DNA of 64,000 nucleotides from Obelidium mucronatum (Eukaryota; Chytridiomycota; Chytridiomycetes; Chytridiales; Chytriomycetaceae), in contig JAIVFH010000055.1 of NCBI GenBank assembly GCA_025765595.1, positions 124,001 to 188,000 of the forward strand, written 5' to 3'. This document shows positions 10,834-20,116 of the stretch, piece after piece. How positions within the stretch are numbered: the stretch's first letter is position 1; each line of letters opens with the position of its first letter. The translations under genes and the position numbers were made by a program. The notes under the pieces were generated by a model. It was not told the origin of the DNA. It saw only the letters and a list, made by a program, of their open reading frames with translations, and made no database searches.

Positions 10834-11982
10834 TTACTCAGAATTGAGCCATGGATGCTTCAACACTTGATCCAAACTGATTCTTCGCGTCGGATCCACC
10901 CAGCACATTGAGTGGAGTAAATCCCACGCGCCTTCATCCATATCCACGTCATCAAACATATAAGCACCGTCATCAATCGTCAACAACTGTCTGTATGTGG
11001 GATTCTTCATCCTTGTTGGTAAAGTTCCAGCTTCACTCAACAACACAAACAGCACGATTCCCAAAGCGAAAACATCAGCAGAGCGGCCATCGATATGCTC
11101 AAAAGGGCTATCTTTCAAGAATTCAGGTGGAGAAACTTCATTGGTTCCGTATCGAAGCATTCCATGCTCAACGCGATTGGCGTGGCCCATATCCGCAAGA
11201 AGAACCTTTGGATACGCACAGTCGCCCATAGAAGCATCGTTTTCAACAAGAATATTCTCCACTTTGATGTCACCGTGATAGTACCCGGCTTGATGCAGAG
11301 ACTGAAGCGCCCTCGCGGTTTCTTTGATCATGTGCTTGATGGGGTGGTATGGAAGAAGAGTGTGTCCTTCTGTATTCCGCTGGTGGCCTCGCATCGCGTT
11401 CTGCCAGGCCCAGAGATCGCAAGAACCGGAGCTGAAGGCGAATTTGTGGGTTTGAGTGATTCCATTCACGACAGATTGAAAGAGCATAGGTGGCAGCTTG
11501 GATTGAGGAACGTTTTGAAGCCAATTTGTGCCAAAAAGTTGCGTCACGGCGTAAAAGTGGTGGGTATCTTGCCAGGAATCCAAGTACAAAAGAGTGGACG
11601 TTAGAGAGTTGGCCAGTTCCTTCAGAATATTGATTTCTGTTGGGTATTCCTCAAAAGTCGATGGATGCGTTTTGTAGATGAGCTTGATGGCAACAGTCTG
11701 ATTAGAGGCGTGGTGTCGAGCTCCAAGAACGACTCCATTTGATCCGTAGCCGAGAACACCCAAGACAGTGTACTGATCGATGAAGTATGCTGGGCTTTTC
11801 GCAAATGCTGTCACGATGGCGACTCGAGCTTTGTCTTCAGATGATAGATGCCCATACAGTTCTCCCTTCGACTTTGATTTGATGAGTGGAAGCAGTTCTG
11901 GAGACACTATTATTTTGGCCGACTTTGTTTCGGTGGATCGGTAGTTATCGCTTGGCTCTGGGGTAGTCGATGGAGTAAACAT
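10834..11982 (-). CDS. HGD-type protein kinase, copy 4
   Basis: Single exon, 382 aa from the ATG at 11982. The frame is open further upstream to 12210, but that part is Cys-rich and unlike the family. A TATA-like AATAAATAG lies about 45 bases before 11982, so I prefer the inner start. Landmarks: SAKIIVSPELLPLI, EDKARVAIVTAFA, GYGSNGVVLGA, VAIKLIYK, FYAVTQLFGTNWL, CDLWAWQNAMR, YYHGDIKVENILV, LADMGH (DFG reads DMG), VSPPEFL and DGRSADVFALGIVLFVLL. The Asp of the Mg motif and the catalytic Asp are kept. Same orientation and spacing (about 200-400 bases) as the other array members, consistent with tandem duplication. Confidence 0.85.
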   Translation of the reverse strand: MFTPSTTPEPSDNYRSTETKSAKIIVSPELLPLIKSKSKGELYGHLSSEDKARVAIVTAFAKSPAYFIDQYTVLGVLGYGSNGVVLGARHHASNQTVAIKLIYKTHPSTFEEYPTEINILKELANSLTSTLLYLDSWQDTHHFYAVTQLFGTNWLQNVPQSKLPPMLFQSVVNGITQTHKFAFSSGSCDLWAWQNAMRGHQRNTEGHTLLPYHPIKHMIKETARALQSLHQAGYYHGDIKVENILVENDASMGDCAYPKVLLADMGHANRVEHGMLRYGTNEVSPPEFLKDSPFEHIDGRSADVFALGIVLFVLLSEAGTLPTRMKNPTYRQLLTIDDGAYMFDDVDMDEGAWDLLHSMCWVDPTRRISLDQVLKHPWLNSE

Positions 11983-12297
11983 GTGGTTTCGATTAAATGG
12001 CGTGTTGCTGAAGGGGGGAAGGTACCTATTTATTGTTTTTTGTGGTGGGTTGCGCAATCGGTCGCGCAAAAGAAAAAAACAATTGGCACACTCTTCCGTG
12101 CCACATTTTTTCATTGGGTCATAACAACCGACAAACAACTGACAAACAATTGCGGGTGATTCGACGAATAATCCAAAACAATGAAAATGACAGCATGCGT
12201 TCGGGACCATAGCTTCTCATTACATTGGACACCATCGACGACTTGGAAAGACATCCCAAAAAGACAATAAAATCAGAGAAAGTATACATCTTTATAT

Positions 12298-13382
12298 TTA
12301 CAATAAGAAAAACCTATGCACAAGAACGTGCTGCAACGGTATCCTTTTAACCGGATCAACAAAACACATTCCATCCAGTAAATCCTGAAGATCTGCATCC
12401 TCTTCTACCACCACTTCCTCCACAGGATCAAACGGATACTTTCCTCCATCAATACTCATAAAATCATCATACCCAAGAAGCCCCGCATGCTCACGCGCCA
12501 TCAGCGGCGGTTCGCCATCATTTAATAACCCAAACAGCATCATCCCCATCGCAAAAACGTCCGCCGCACGCCCATCCAACTCACTACAGAGAAACGGACT
12601 TCCAGGTAATAACTCTGGGGGCGAAGCTTCCTCACAAAAATACCGCGATACGCCCTGCTTGATCGGTTTGGAATGCCCAAATCCGACCAACCTGATCACA
12701 GGCCCTTCATCACCTGCGCGAACCACGAAACTCTCTGTACTGATATTTCCGTGGTAATAACCGAGAGAATGAAGTGCCTGCAGACTCTCTACGCATTCTC
12801 GGAAGACGACTTTGACAATGTTGTGTGGAAGCGTTGAGAGCCCTTCGGTCTTGTTGAGAAACAGACGATGCGCATACGCCCATCCTCCAAGAGAATGCGA
12901 ATATGTTGAGACGGGTATCGATCGGTATTGCATGCTTTCTGGACAGTACAGTTGTAAAGGCTGAAGTTGGTGGGCTTGCGACACGAGCTGACATCCAATC
13001 GGATCCTAGGAACGCACTGACGATATAATAATAGGATCCATTTCTCCAAGATTCTATGCAATCAATACTGCGTTCTTTGGGTAGGAGGTGGGAATATGAT
13101 GAGTTCGTTTGGCTTATCGTTATCATCGACAATTGATTGATTGCGGTAGACAATCTTTAGAGCGACCAGTAGAGGAGGTATATGCCGCAGATCGAGCGCT
13201 TCACATACGGCACTATTATTGCCAAATCCCACTACTTTGCGAATTCGGTAGCGGCAAGTTACTTTGGGGTTGTATAGAGCTTGCGCAACGGCTTTCCGAG
13301 CCTTTTCCTCGGCTGACAAGTGTATACAAACTTGAGACGGTCGAATGGCGTCAGGAGAAGGAGGCGGTGTGACGTGGATCAT
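12298..13382 (-). pseudogene. HGD-kinase family member, pseudokinase with frameshifts (copy 5)
   Basis: The family match runs from EEKARKAVAQAL and GFGNNSAVCEA through VALKIVYR to DGRAADVFAMGMMLFGLL and CFVDPVKRI, but in three reading frames. Shifts are needed near 13062-13085 (before RSIDCIESW) and near 12980-13000 (after GSDWM). No convincing introns explain them. The catalytic site is also lost: the loop reads YYHGNISTESF, so the catalytic Asp is Asn, the following Lys is Thr and the Mg-binding Asn is Ser. The Mg motif reads LVGFGH, with Asp replaced by Gly. The ATP-binding Lys survives. It is a pseudogene, or a pseudokinase if the shifts are sequencing errors. SPPELL and the C-lobe are well kept. 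Confidence 0.78.
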
Positions 13383-13606
13383 TTCCCCAACAGTTTCTGG
13401 GGTGGGAATTTCAAATTGAATGGGACGGATCGGGGAATTGTCACTTCCAACAAATGACGCAATAAAGAACGAGAGATGATTTGATTTTAAACAAATGCAA
13501 TAGAATGTGTATTACTTCAGTTGATTATGTACGAGATGGGATGCGAATGAAAAAGGTAGAAAAAGTAAGAACCAAAAATACGATCCAAATAAAAGCTATG
13601 AGTGAC
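13383..13606. other. Spacer upstream of kinase copy 5
   Basis: AT-rich spacer between the start of the copy 5 pseudogene and the first putative inverted-repeat element. No gene, RNA or clear regulatory motif seen. Confidence 0.4.
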
Positions 13607-15808
13607 TACACCCCAAGCAGCCTTCCACGGAACTACAGCAGAACTGCCGCAGAAATTCCGCAAAAATTCCGTGAAAGTTCGATAATAGTTCGGACGGAAT
13701 TTTATTTGGATTGACTCCACCGAATTACGACCGAACTTTCTGTTGGAAATTATCTGAAAATCTGTCGGAGTTCGGTCGTAATTCGAGCGAAATTTGACAG
13801 AATGAAGGAGATGGACATGTGGTAATAATCTCCTGTTTGGCTTGAGCAGTTGTAATGTGAAATTCATTTGTAAAAATACATTTATTTTAAGGGGAATGAA
13901 CAGCACAAGAAATGGGGAAGAAAAGGAAGAGAGACAATCAGCTTCAACAGAACCTCAACGAATCTTCAGCTACAAGTTGCGTGAAGTACTCTGCTTTGGC
14001 ATCAGGTTCCAATCCATTGACTCTACTGATCTCAGCGTGCGCTTCCGTCCAGAAACCAACACGGTCTTCTCAGAACTGTTCCAGATGCCGAATTTTTCTG
14101 TGTACAATGCACTTAGAAGATGAAAGCACCAAATAAAGCGAAGATGCACTCACCAGTAATGCAGAGCGGTTCAGTTTGGCAAGGCTGGAGTTGCTGAAAA
14201 GATGCTCCGCAAATCGTTTCAATGGTAGATTCTGTTTGGCTGTCATCCTTGCTCCCTTCCCATACTTCCCAAAGAGCTGTATTATAACGTTAGAACCATG
14301 AAAAACAACAAACTTAAATATGAAGTACGAACCTTCTTCGCAATATTATCCTTAGAGTCACTGTAAGACTTGCTACAAACTTTGAACACAGTGGTGTGGA
14401 GATCCGTTCCCAAAGCAATCCTCTTGAATCGTGGCTTCCATTCAGGTGACATATTCTCCTGTGCAAACAAAGCAAATACAAAGATCAATAAACCAAATCG
14501 AAACCAAACAAAAAAAACTACCTACAATCACAGTACTCAGGCTGAAAGTATCGAAAACAGGCGATGTACCCATCAAATGGGTTGAGAAAATAACGCCTTG
14601 ATTAAGCCATCCATCTTCCAGTGCTGGCAATGGTTGTGGAGTCAGAGCTGCCGCGCAGGAGTCTGGCGAAGTGTATCTTGCATCACACCAATTTCTTGCA
14701 AAACTCTGGTTAAGAGAACACCACTACAAGCAGCAATCAGGGGGAAGAAAACCAATAAAAACGAAAAAAAACTAACGTGCTTTGTCCACCAGGACCTCTT
14801 GCGGACTGTTGCGGCTGTTGCAGCTGTTGAGGCTGCTGCGGCTGCTGCATCTGCGGGTGAGGTTGCGACTGTGGTTGCAACGGTTGCAATGATGGCCGTT
14901 CTGTTTGCTGCGATCTGTTGGTGCTGAGGTTGCGACGGTGATGCTTGAAACGGTTGTTGGAATGGTTGCAACGGTTGGAACGGTAGACGCTCCGATGGGT
15001 ACTGCTGCTCCTGTTGCTGCTGCCGATGCTGCAGCAGTTGGCGCGATTGTTGCTGTTGCAGTTGTTGCTGCAGCAACTGCTGTTGCTGTAGATTTGTAGT
15101 TGAAACGCATGACCCGAGCCATTGAGTAGGTCAAGAAAAGAGGAGCTGACAACCAAGAAAAACAAGGTAAGTTCCCCAGCAATTGGCAAAGCCACCAAGG
15201 ACTTACTTGTTCTCATGCCCAAGGGAAGGACCAGCTCCGTCAAAAGAGGGATGACATCGTTTTTGGGATCTTTTGTTTCTTCAAGTTTGAAAAAAACAAA
15301 ATGAATGGTTTTGGAGAATGTGGCCGGAAATGTGGAATATTATTCAAATTGCATTGGCCAATAACAATAAATAGTATCCATCACATTATTTATGTCTTTG
15401 ACTCCAAGTAAAACAATCTATCGTTGATATTTGAGTTTAGGGAATATATTGTATCCTTTTTCTGTGGATAACATCGATCCATAGCATAGGCATAAACACG
15501 TCTGCAGAGGAATGATTCGGCTGCCGGTTCGAATCCACGTAAAGGCGTATTTTATGCCAGATCTGGAATTAGGCAGGCTTGTCTCGGGCTTGAATAGGTT
15601 CTGCCCGATTCCGAAGGAAGTTCTGCAGAAATGATGCAGAAATTCTGATTGAATTCCAACGTACAACCGTCATGCAACAGAATTGCTACCGAACGACCGT
15701 TCTGTCGGAATTTTACGGAATTATACCGAACTTTTGCAGAATCAAGGCAGCATACCGATAAAATAAGTGTTTTATCGAGTTTCTACCGAATTCTCGTTCT
15801 GGGGTGTA
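13607..15808. mobile_element. Putative TA-flanked inverted-repeat element 1
   Basis: The left end reads TACACCCCAAG at 13607 and the right end reads the inverse, CTGGGGTGTA, at 15799-15808. Both ends begin at a TA dinucleotide, as expected for TA target-site duplications. About 190 bases inside each end is rich in short degenerate motifs around AATTCCG and TTCGG (13640-13800 and 15600-15800). Between them lies a Q-rich, multi-frame coding region. No transposase is visible, so this would be non-autonomous. The terminal match is only about 9 bp, so confidence rests on the shared subterminal motifs and on the second element at 17567. Confidence 0.4.
13971..15290 (-). pseudogene. Q-rich multi-exon gene, unassigned, possibly scrambled
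   Basis: Several minus-strand segments look coding and join by good introns, but I could not make one clean frame. Upstream, FVFFKLEETKDPKND and ELVLPLGMRT (15290-15190) have no in-frame ATG. CAG-rich exon 15120-14775 is open in three frames (Q-, S/N- and A/T-rich). Downstream, PALEDGWLNQGVIFSTHL, then NMSPEWKPRFKRIALG, then LFGKYGKGARMTAKQN join across introns at about 14461-14523 and 14281-14332. The last part (KTVLVSGRKRTL or FWTEAHAEISRVNG) depends on frame. I do not recognise the family; poly-Q tracts suggest a transcription co-regulator. It lies wholly inside the putative element 13607-15808, so a captured and decayed gene is possible. Confidence 0.4.
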
Positions 15809-15852
15809 CGAATCGTCTAAACTGTGGGGAAACCCTCCCTCCCACACATAAT

Positions 15853-17094
15853 CTATCGCGAGAACCATGGGTGTTCAATAACCATATCCATCGTCATCCT
15901 CTCTTCAGGAACGACTCTGCACATGCCATCCAACAAATCCATCACCTCCGCATCTAATCCCGGTTGATTGAATGGAAACGATCCTCCATTCTGCATCAAC
16001 AGTGTTTGGAACCCAACAGTTCCATTCCGCATTCCTTGAACAGCAAGCGGTACATCGCCCGCATCGTTCAACAACACAGAGAGTAAAATCCCCAACGCAA
16101 AAACGTCACTAGCACGGCCATCCAAATGCTTTCCTTGGTACGGGCTATCACGCAAGAATTCACAAGGCGCCACTTCCAAAGTCCCATAACACTTGATACC
16201 CTCTCGAGCATGCTTAGTATGCCCGTAATCCGCAAGCATAATCCGCGGCGCACCGTCAACAGCCGTTGAAGCTTGAACCAACACATTCTCTACCTTGACA
16301 TCGCCATGGTAATACCCGGCATCATGCATCGCAGCCAAAGCCAACGCGACTTGCAAAATAACGTGTTTCACATGTTTCTGTGGAATACTCGTGTGTCCTT
16401 CCGTCTTGTACAAATGCGATCGGCACGCGTACATGAAAGCCCAGAGGTCGGAAGCACCTGCCGCGAATGTGAGGCCATGCATTTTGGCGATGTTGTTGTT
16501 GGAAACAGTCTTGAACAGCAGCGGTTTCAAGGGGTCTGGGTTTTCAACGAGCCAGTTGCTTCCAAATAGTTCAGTAACGAGGTAAAAGTGGTAATCGTCC
16601 TGCCACGCGGCGAAACAGCGGAGTAAGGACTGGGATTCGACCATGCTGTTGAGTTCTCGGAGAGATGCGATTTCGATGGGTGTTGATTGGCTGTTTCCTT
16701 TGATGGATTTGTAAATGATTTTGATGGCGACGGCGACACAGGAGGAAGCGTCGGCTCCGCTGGCGAGGTCAAGTGCTGATAAGACTACGCCGTTGGATCC
16801 GAATCCGATAACTGAGCGCACGTGGTATCTGCTCTGGAATTGGACTGGGGAGTTGGCGAAAGCGTGGAGAACTGCCACGCGAGCTTTGGTTTCTGTTGAC
16901 AGGTTGCTGTACAGTGGGACTGATGAGCTGGCAGAAGCAACGAAGGGTAACAGTTCTGGTGGAATGACCAGTTTTACTTTGGGCCCTGAAGAGAGGGGTT
17001 GCTGTTGTGTTGTTGGGTTCGCTAGGCATTGCTTCTTAAAGTCGGGTGAAGCTGGTGGTGAAACGAGTCCGTTGTTGAATGCGGCTGAGACCAT
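15853..17094 (-). CDS. HGD-type protein kinase, copy 6
   Basis: Single exon, 413 aa, complete. Landmarks: VKLVIPPELLPFV near residue 43, TETKARVAVLHAFA, Gly loop GFGSNGVVLSA, VAIKIIYK, hinge FYLVTELFGSNWL, insertion ending SDLWAFMYACR, catalytic loop YYHGDVKVENVLV, LADYGHTKH, YGTLEVAPCEFL and DGRASDVFALGILLSVLL. All ATP- and Mg-binding residues are present (DFG reads DYG). Only about 24 residues separate the Mg motif from the APE-equivalent glutamate, a short activation segment without an obvious conserved phospho-acceptor cluster. The start at 17094 sits 59 bases downstream of a TATAAATA element. Confidence 0.9.
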   Translation of the reverse strand: MVSAAFNNGLVSPPASPDFKKQCLANPTTQQQPLSSGPKVKLVIPPELLPFVASASSSVPLYSNLSTETKARVAVLHAFANSPVQFQSRYHVRSVIGFGSNGVVLSALDLASGADASSCVAVAIKIIYKSIKGNSQSTPIEIASLRELNSMVESQSLLRCFAAWQDDYHFYLVTELFGSNWLVENPDPLKPLLFKTVSNNNIAKMHGLTFAAGASDLWAFMYACRSHLYKTEGHTSIPQKHVKHVILQVALALAAMHDAGYYHGDVKVENVLVQASTAVDGAPRIMLADYGHTKHAREGIKCYGTLEVAPCEFLRDSPYQGKHLDGRASDVFALGILLSVLLNDAGDVPLAVQGMRNGTVGFQTLLMQNGGSFPFNQPGLDAEVMDLLDGMCRVVPEERMTMDMVIEHPWFSR

Positions 17095-17152
17095 TTTGGT
17101 ATACGTATAGAAGAGTCCGGATGTGCCTTGGGAAGTGGGGGCTTCATTCGCT

Positions 17153-17160
17153 TATTTATA
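17153..17160 (-). promoter_or_regulatory. TATA-like element upstream of kinase copy 6
   Basis: Minus-strand TATAAATA about 59 bases before the ATG at 17094, the same sequence and spacing as for kinase copy 2. Confidence 0.5.
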
Positions 17161-17566
17161 GAATTGCTGGTTTTTTTTGATGCGTGCCATAACGAAATTT
17201 TTCTAACAACCTCGTGGCCGAAGATCGAAAATGAAGAAGGCAATGACGACACTTCATTTGCGGTAGTTGTAAATGAAACGCCAGTAACTACGAGCACACC
17301 GCTGGGAGGTAAATGAGAGCTGTCTTTGTCGGTTACAATCGCACCGTTCATTGTATTGCAAGAGCCGCAATGTCCGTCCCAGTCTGTCTCTTTGAGGGCC
17401 GCGATTCCAAGCACAAATCAAGCATCCAAGCATTCAGTCATTCAATCACGCAATAAATTATCAAAACACACATGGCGATATGCTTTACGTGTTTCTGCAG
17501 CAGGAAATCCTCTGTCCAAATGCGGCGAAAATCGATTTACGACTCAAAAAATTGTCATAACCACAT
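17161..17566. other. Spacer upstream of kinase copy 6
   Basis: About 400 bases with no supported gene; presumably the upstream promoter region of kinase copy 6. The open frames here are short and show no recognisable motif. Confidence 0.4.
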
Positions 17567-18238
17567 TACACCGCCAACCACCTTTTCCAATAGAATTACG
17601 ATAGAACAGAGTTTCGATCGTTATTCTATTGGAATTTCTTGTCGAATTCCCATGTAACTGAGTTCTATCGAATAGTCTATCGAACATAAATCGATAGAAT
17701 TCCGACAGTTATAAGGTAGGTATTCGATAAGAAATTCCAATAGAATTCCAATAGAACTTCCGATAGAATGCCTGGCTCCCCCTTGCGATAAAAAAGCAGT
17801 TAATAGTTTCGATCCCCGGACCTTCCGCTTCCAACGCCGAAGTGGTAACCGCATCGTCTTCATTCGGTGCTATTCAACGAAACATTTTCTTTCCCTATAA
17901 ACATGAATAGCAGGCATGTTGTTTGTAATTCACACATCACTTTTTTGAAATAAATATTATTTATTATTTAAACAAAACCCAACTGTTCGGACAACTGCGC
18001 ATGCAGAACTTCCACGCCAAAAAATCAAGGAATTAAAACGGAACCATGACATGTCATTCGACCTTTGAAAGTGCGTGAGTGTCCTGCATCCAAGCCTGCT
18101 CCAGCCAGTGAGAGAGGTCAGACCGAGTAGTTGGATGACCCCTGTCTCGATTCTAATCTGTGTGTTTATTTTATATTTATTAAGCGACGACTTCTGTTTA
18201 CTTGGAAGGCATTGAAGTTTTCATGTCCCAAACAAATA

Positions 18239-18290
18239 TGGGCCAACGCGTGTACAGCTATGTACAACTATGGGCCAACGCGTTCGTTCC
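18239..18290 (+). repeat. Short tandem repeat (GGGCCAACGCG units)
   Basis: ATGGGCCAACGCG occurs twice about 40 bases apart around GTACAGCTATGTACAACT, itself an imperfect repeat. It lies in the gene-free interior of element 2. Confidence 0.5.
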
Positions 18291-19053
18291 TGGACCCAAC
18301 CGATAAATTCTGTGCCGAAATTGATTGGAGTGAAATAATCTCATAGTAACAAGGTTTGTTATTTTGTTAGAAAATACGTCGTATTTGAAGATGACACAAA
18401 GGTTTATTCCTTCTGGCTGAAAATAAATTAACTAAGACAATCTTACCCCGAGCTGGCCCATTCATATTGTAATGAGGCAGGCAACGGTTCCTTTTTGACT
18501 ATTAACGGTGTGGCAGACGCACATGCCCATTTTTCTATTTTTTCAATGTTCGTTTTTGCTTTCAAAACTTAACCAAAATCATGCCTTCCAGCAATCGTCT
18601 GGCTTCCAGCAGTGGGTTATTGATTCAAAACGTCAATGATCGTATTGTTTGCCTCTTACTCACCTACCGGACCTAGGTATGCGCTTTCATCGACTAGTTC
18701 AGGCAGCCATTCAAGAGTTGCCTCTATCAGGGCCTCGACAGCCAACTCGAAACGGCTCGAATAGAAAGAAACCAGTGGCGGCATGATGATCAGAGTGAGT
18801 AACATCTGTATTGTAAACACGCCTCAAGCTGAGTCTGATGCTGACAGTCAGGGATAACCTCGATTCTTCAAACACAAGAGAAATCAAGAACGTTAGGCAA
18901 TCTTTAGGTGTTCTTTGTTTTGGTAAAATAACGGTAAGCGTTGTTCTTATTTTTATAAATAAATACTAATTTATTTGAAACAGAAAAACGACAATGGAAG
19001 TGGCCACAGAAGGTTTGTTGCATTCAATTTGAGGCTCTTTGTTGAATGTAACC

Positions 19054-19081
19054 ATGACATAGCAGCCGACATAGCAGCCGA
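19054..19081 (+). repeat. Two-copy tandem repeat of ACATAGCAGCCG
   Basis: The 12-base unit ACATAGCAGCCG is repeated directly twice. No coding context. Confidence 0.6.
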
Positions 19082-19609
19082 CCGCGATGAATTTTTATAA
19101 AACAATTCGACTCGGAGCCCTGTGCCACACAATAAATGGTACGTCATTGCCTTTCGAGTGCTTCCATCATAATAATTTTCCTTTTCTGTTTATTTAGTTT
19201 TAGATTGATGAGCAACCTTTGATATGACGCCAATGTCATGATTCTGCGTTTCAGTCAAATTAAGAAATCGGCACAAACACGACTGGAATTGGCAAAAGAA
19301 AGACCTGGATCTGATTGAAATAATGATATGAAAAATAAAAGAATTTGTAATTTTTAATGTGTTTTTCAACAATTTAACAACAATTTAAGGCATGACTGCA
19401 TCTCCAAACCCTCAATGGTTCGTTTGCAATTCTATTTCATTTTTCGACAGCATTCCAATCGAATTTCTTATAGAATGGCAATCGCGAGTTCTGTTGTAAT
19501 TCGATTGGGACACTTTAGGTTGGAATTCTATCAAATTACGATTTTATATAAAATCTAACGTGCAATCGATTTTCGATAGAAATACGATCGGCAGGGGGCT
19601 GGCGGTGTA

Positions 19610-20116
19610 ACCCAACTAATGAATGGATCTCCAACTGAAACATTTGACATTCATTTCAGGGGTCCGGATGTTATTTCATTATTTTTCCCAAATGTTATAG
19701 TCAAGCCGATGATTCCAGAATTGGCCAACGGTTCCAGGCCAAATCATGCTTGGAACTTTATTGTTCACATGCTATAATACTTGTTCAAGCGACAACTTAT
19801 TTCTGCGTACGGTACGCTGCTCAGGAAGGTACCGAAAAACAGGATAGATTTAAAAGCAATAAATATTCTATTTAAATAACACAAATCCAGAGGAGATCAA
19901 TAAAAAAAAACCGGAAAGTAAAAAAAAAAAAAGAATCCCAAACATTCAAGACATTGATACATAGGTGGGGCCCATCCGAAAAAGCATTAGCGAACATAGA
20001 AACAGTTCCAGCCAAAAACGCAAGAAATCAGAGTGCCCCCACAAAGAGAGCGAAATTGGAAAGAGTCCAAGTTCCAAGACAAGAGTCGAGCGAGAGAGAA
20101 GAACAACACGACTCAA
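19610..20116. other. Spacer 3' of kinase copy 7
   Basis: About 500 bases between element 2 and the stop of kinase copy 7. Contains A-rich runs near 19900-19935 and no supported gene or RNA. Confidence 0.4.

Larger units (their letters stand above)
17567..19609. mobile_element. Putative TA-flanked inverted-repeat element 2 (about 2 kb)
   Basis: The left end TTACACCGCCAACCACC (from 17566) and the inverse of the right end, TTACACCGCCAGCCCCC (to 19610), match at 15 of 17 positions. Each end begins at TA. Subterminal zones (17590-17770 and 19430-19590) are packed with variants of GAATTCCAATAGAA and TTCTATCGAAATT, often near-palindromic. The roughly 1.6 kb interior has no supported gene, only short frames and two small tandem repeats. 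I read it as a non-autonomous DNA element of a TA-duplicating class (Tc1/mariner-like by target site); the class is inferred from the ends alone. Confidence 0.5.

Noticed and set aside
11995..12210. N-terminal extension of kinase copy 4 to the ATG at 12210
   Set aside because: Cys-rich sequence unlike any other copy and upstream of the likely TATA element.
15520..15550. GGTTCGAATCC, a perfect tRNA B-box
   Set aside because: The flanking bases cannot form a T-arm stem and no A-box or acceptor stem is found upstream; treated as chance or a very degraded tRNA-derived sequence.
17810..17850. TTTCGATCCCCGG with a nearby T-run on the other strand, tRNA-like
   Set aside because: B-box and terminator are on opposite strands and no cloverleaf can be drawn.
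17567..19609. Protein-coding gene in the gap between kinases
   Set aside because: No frame longer than about 90 codons and none with coding character.
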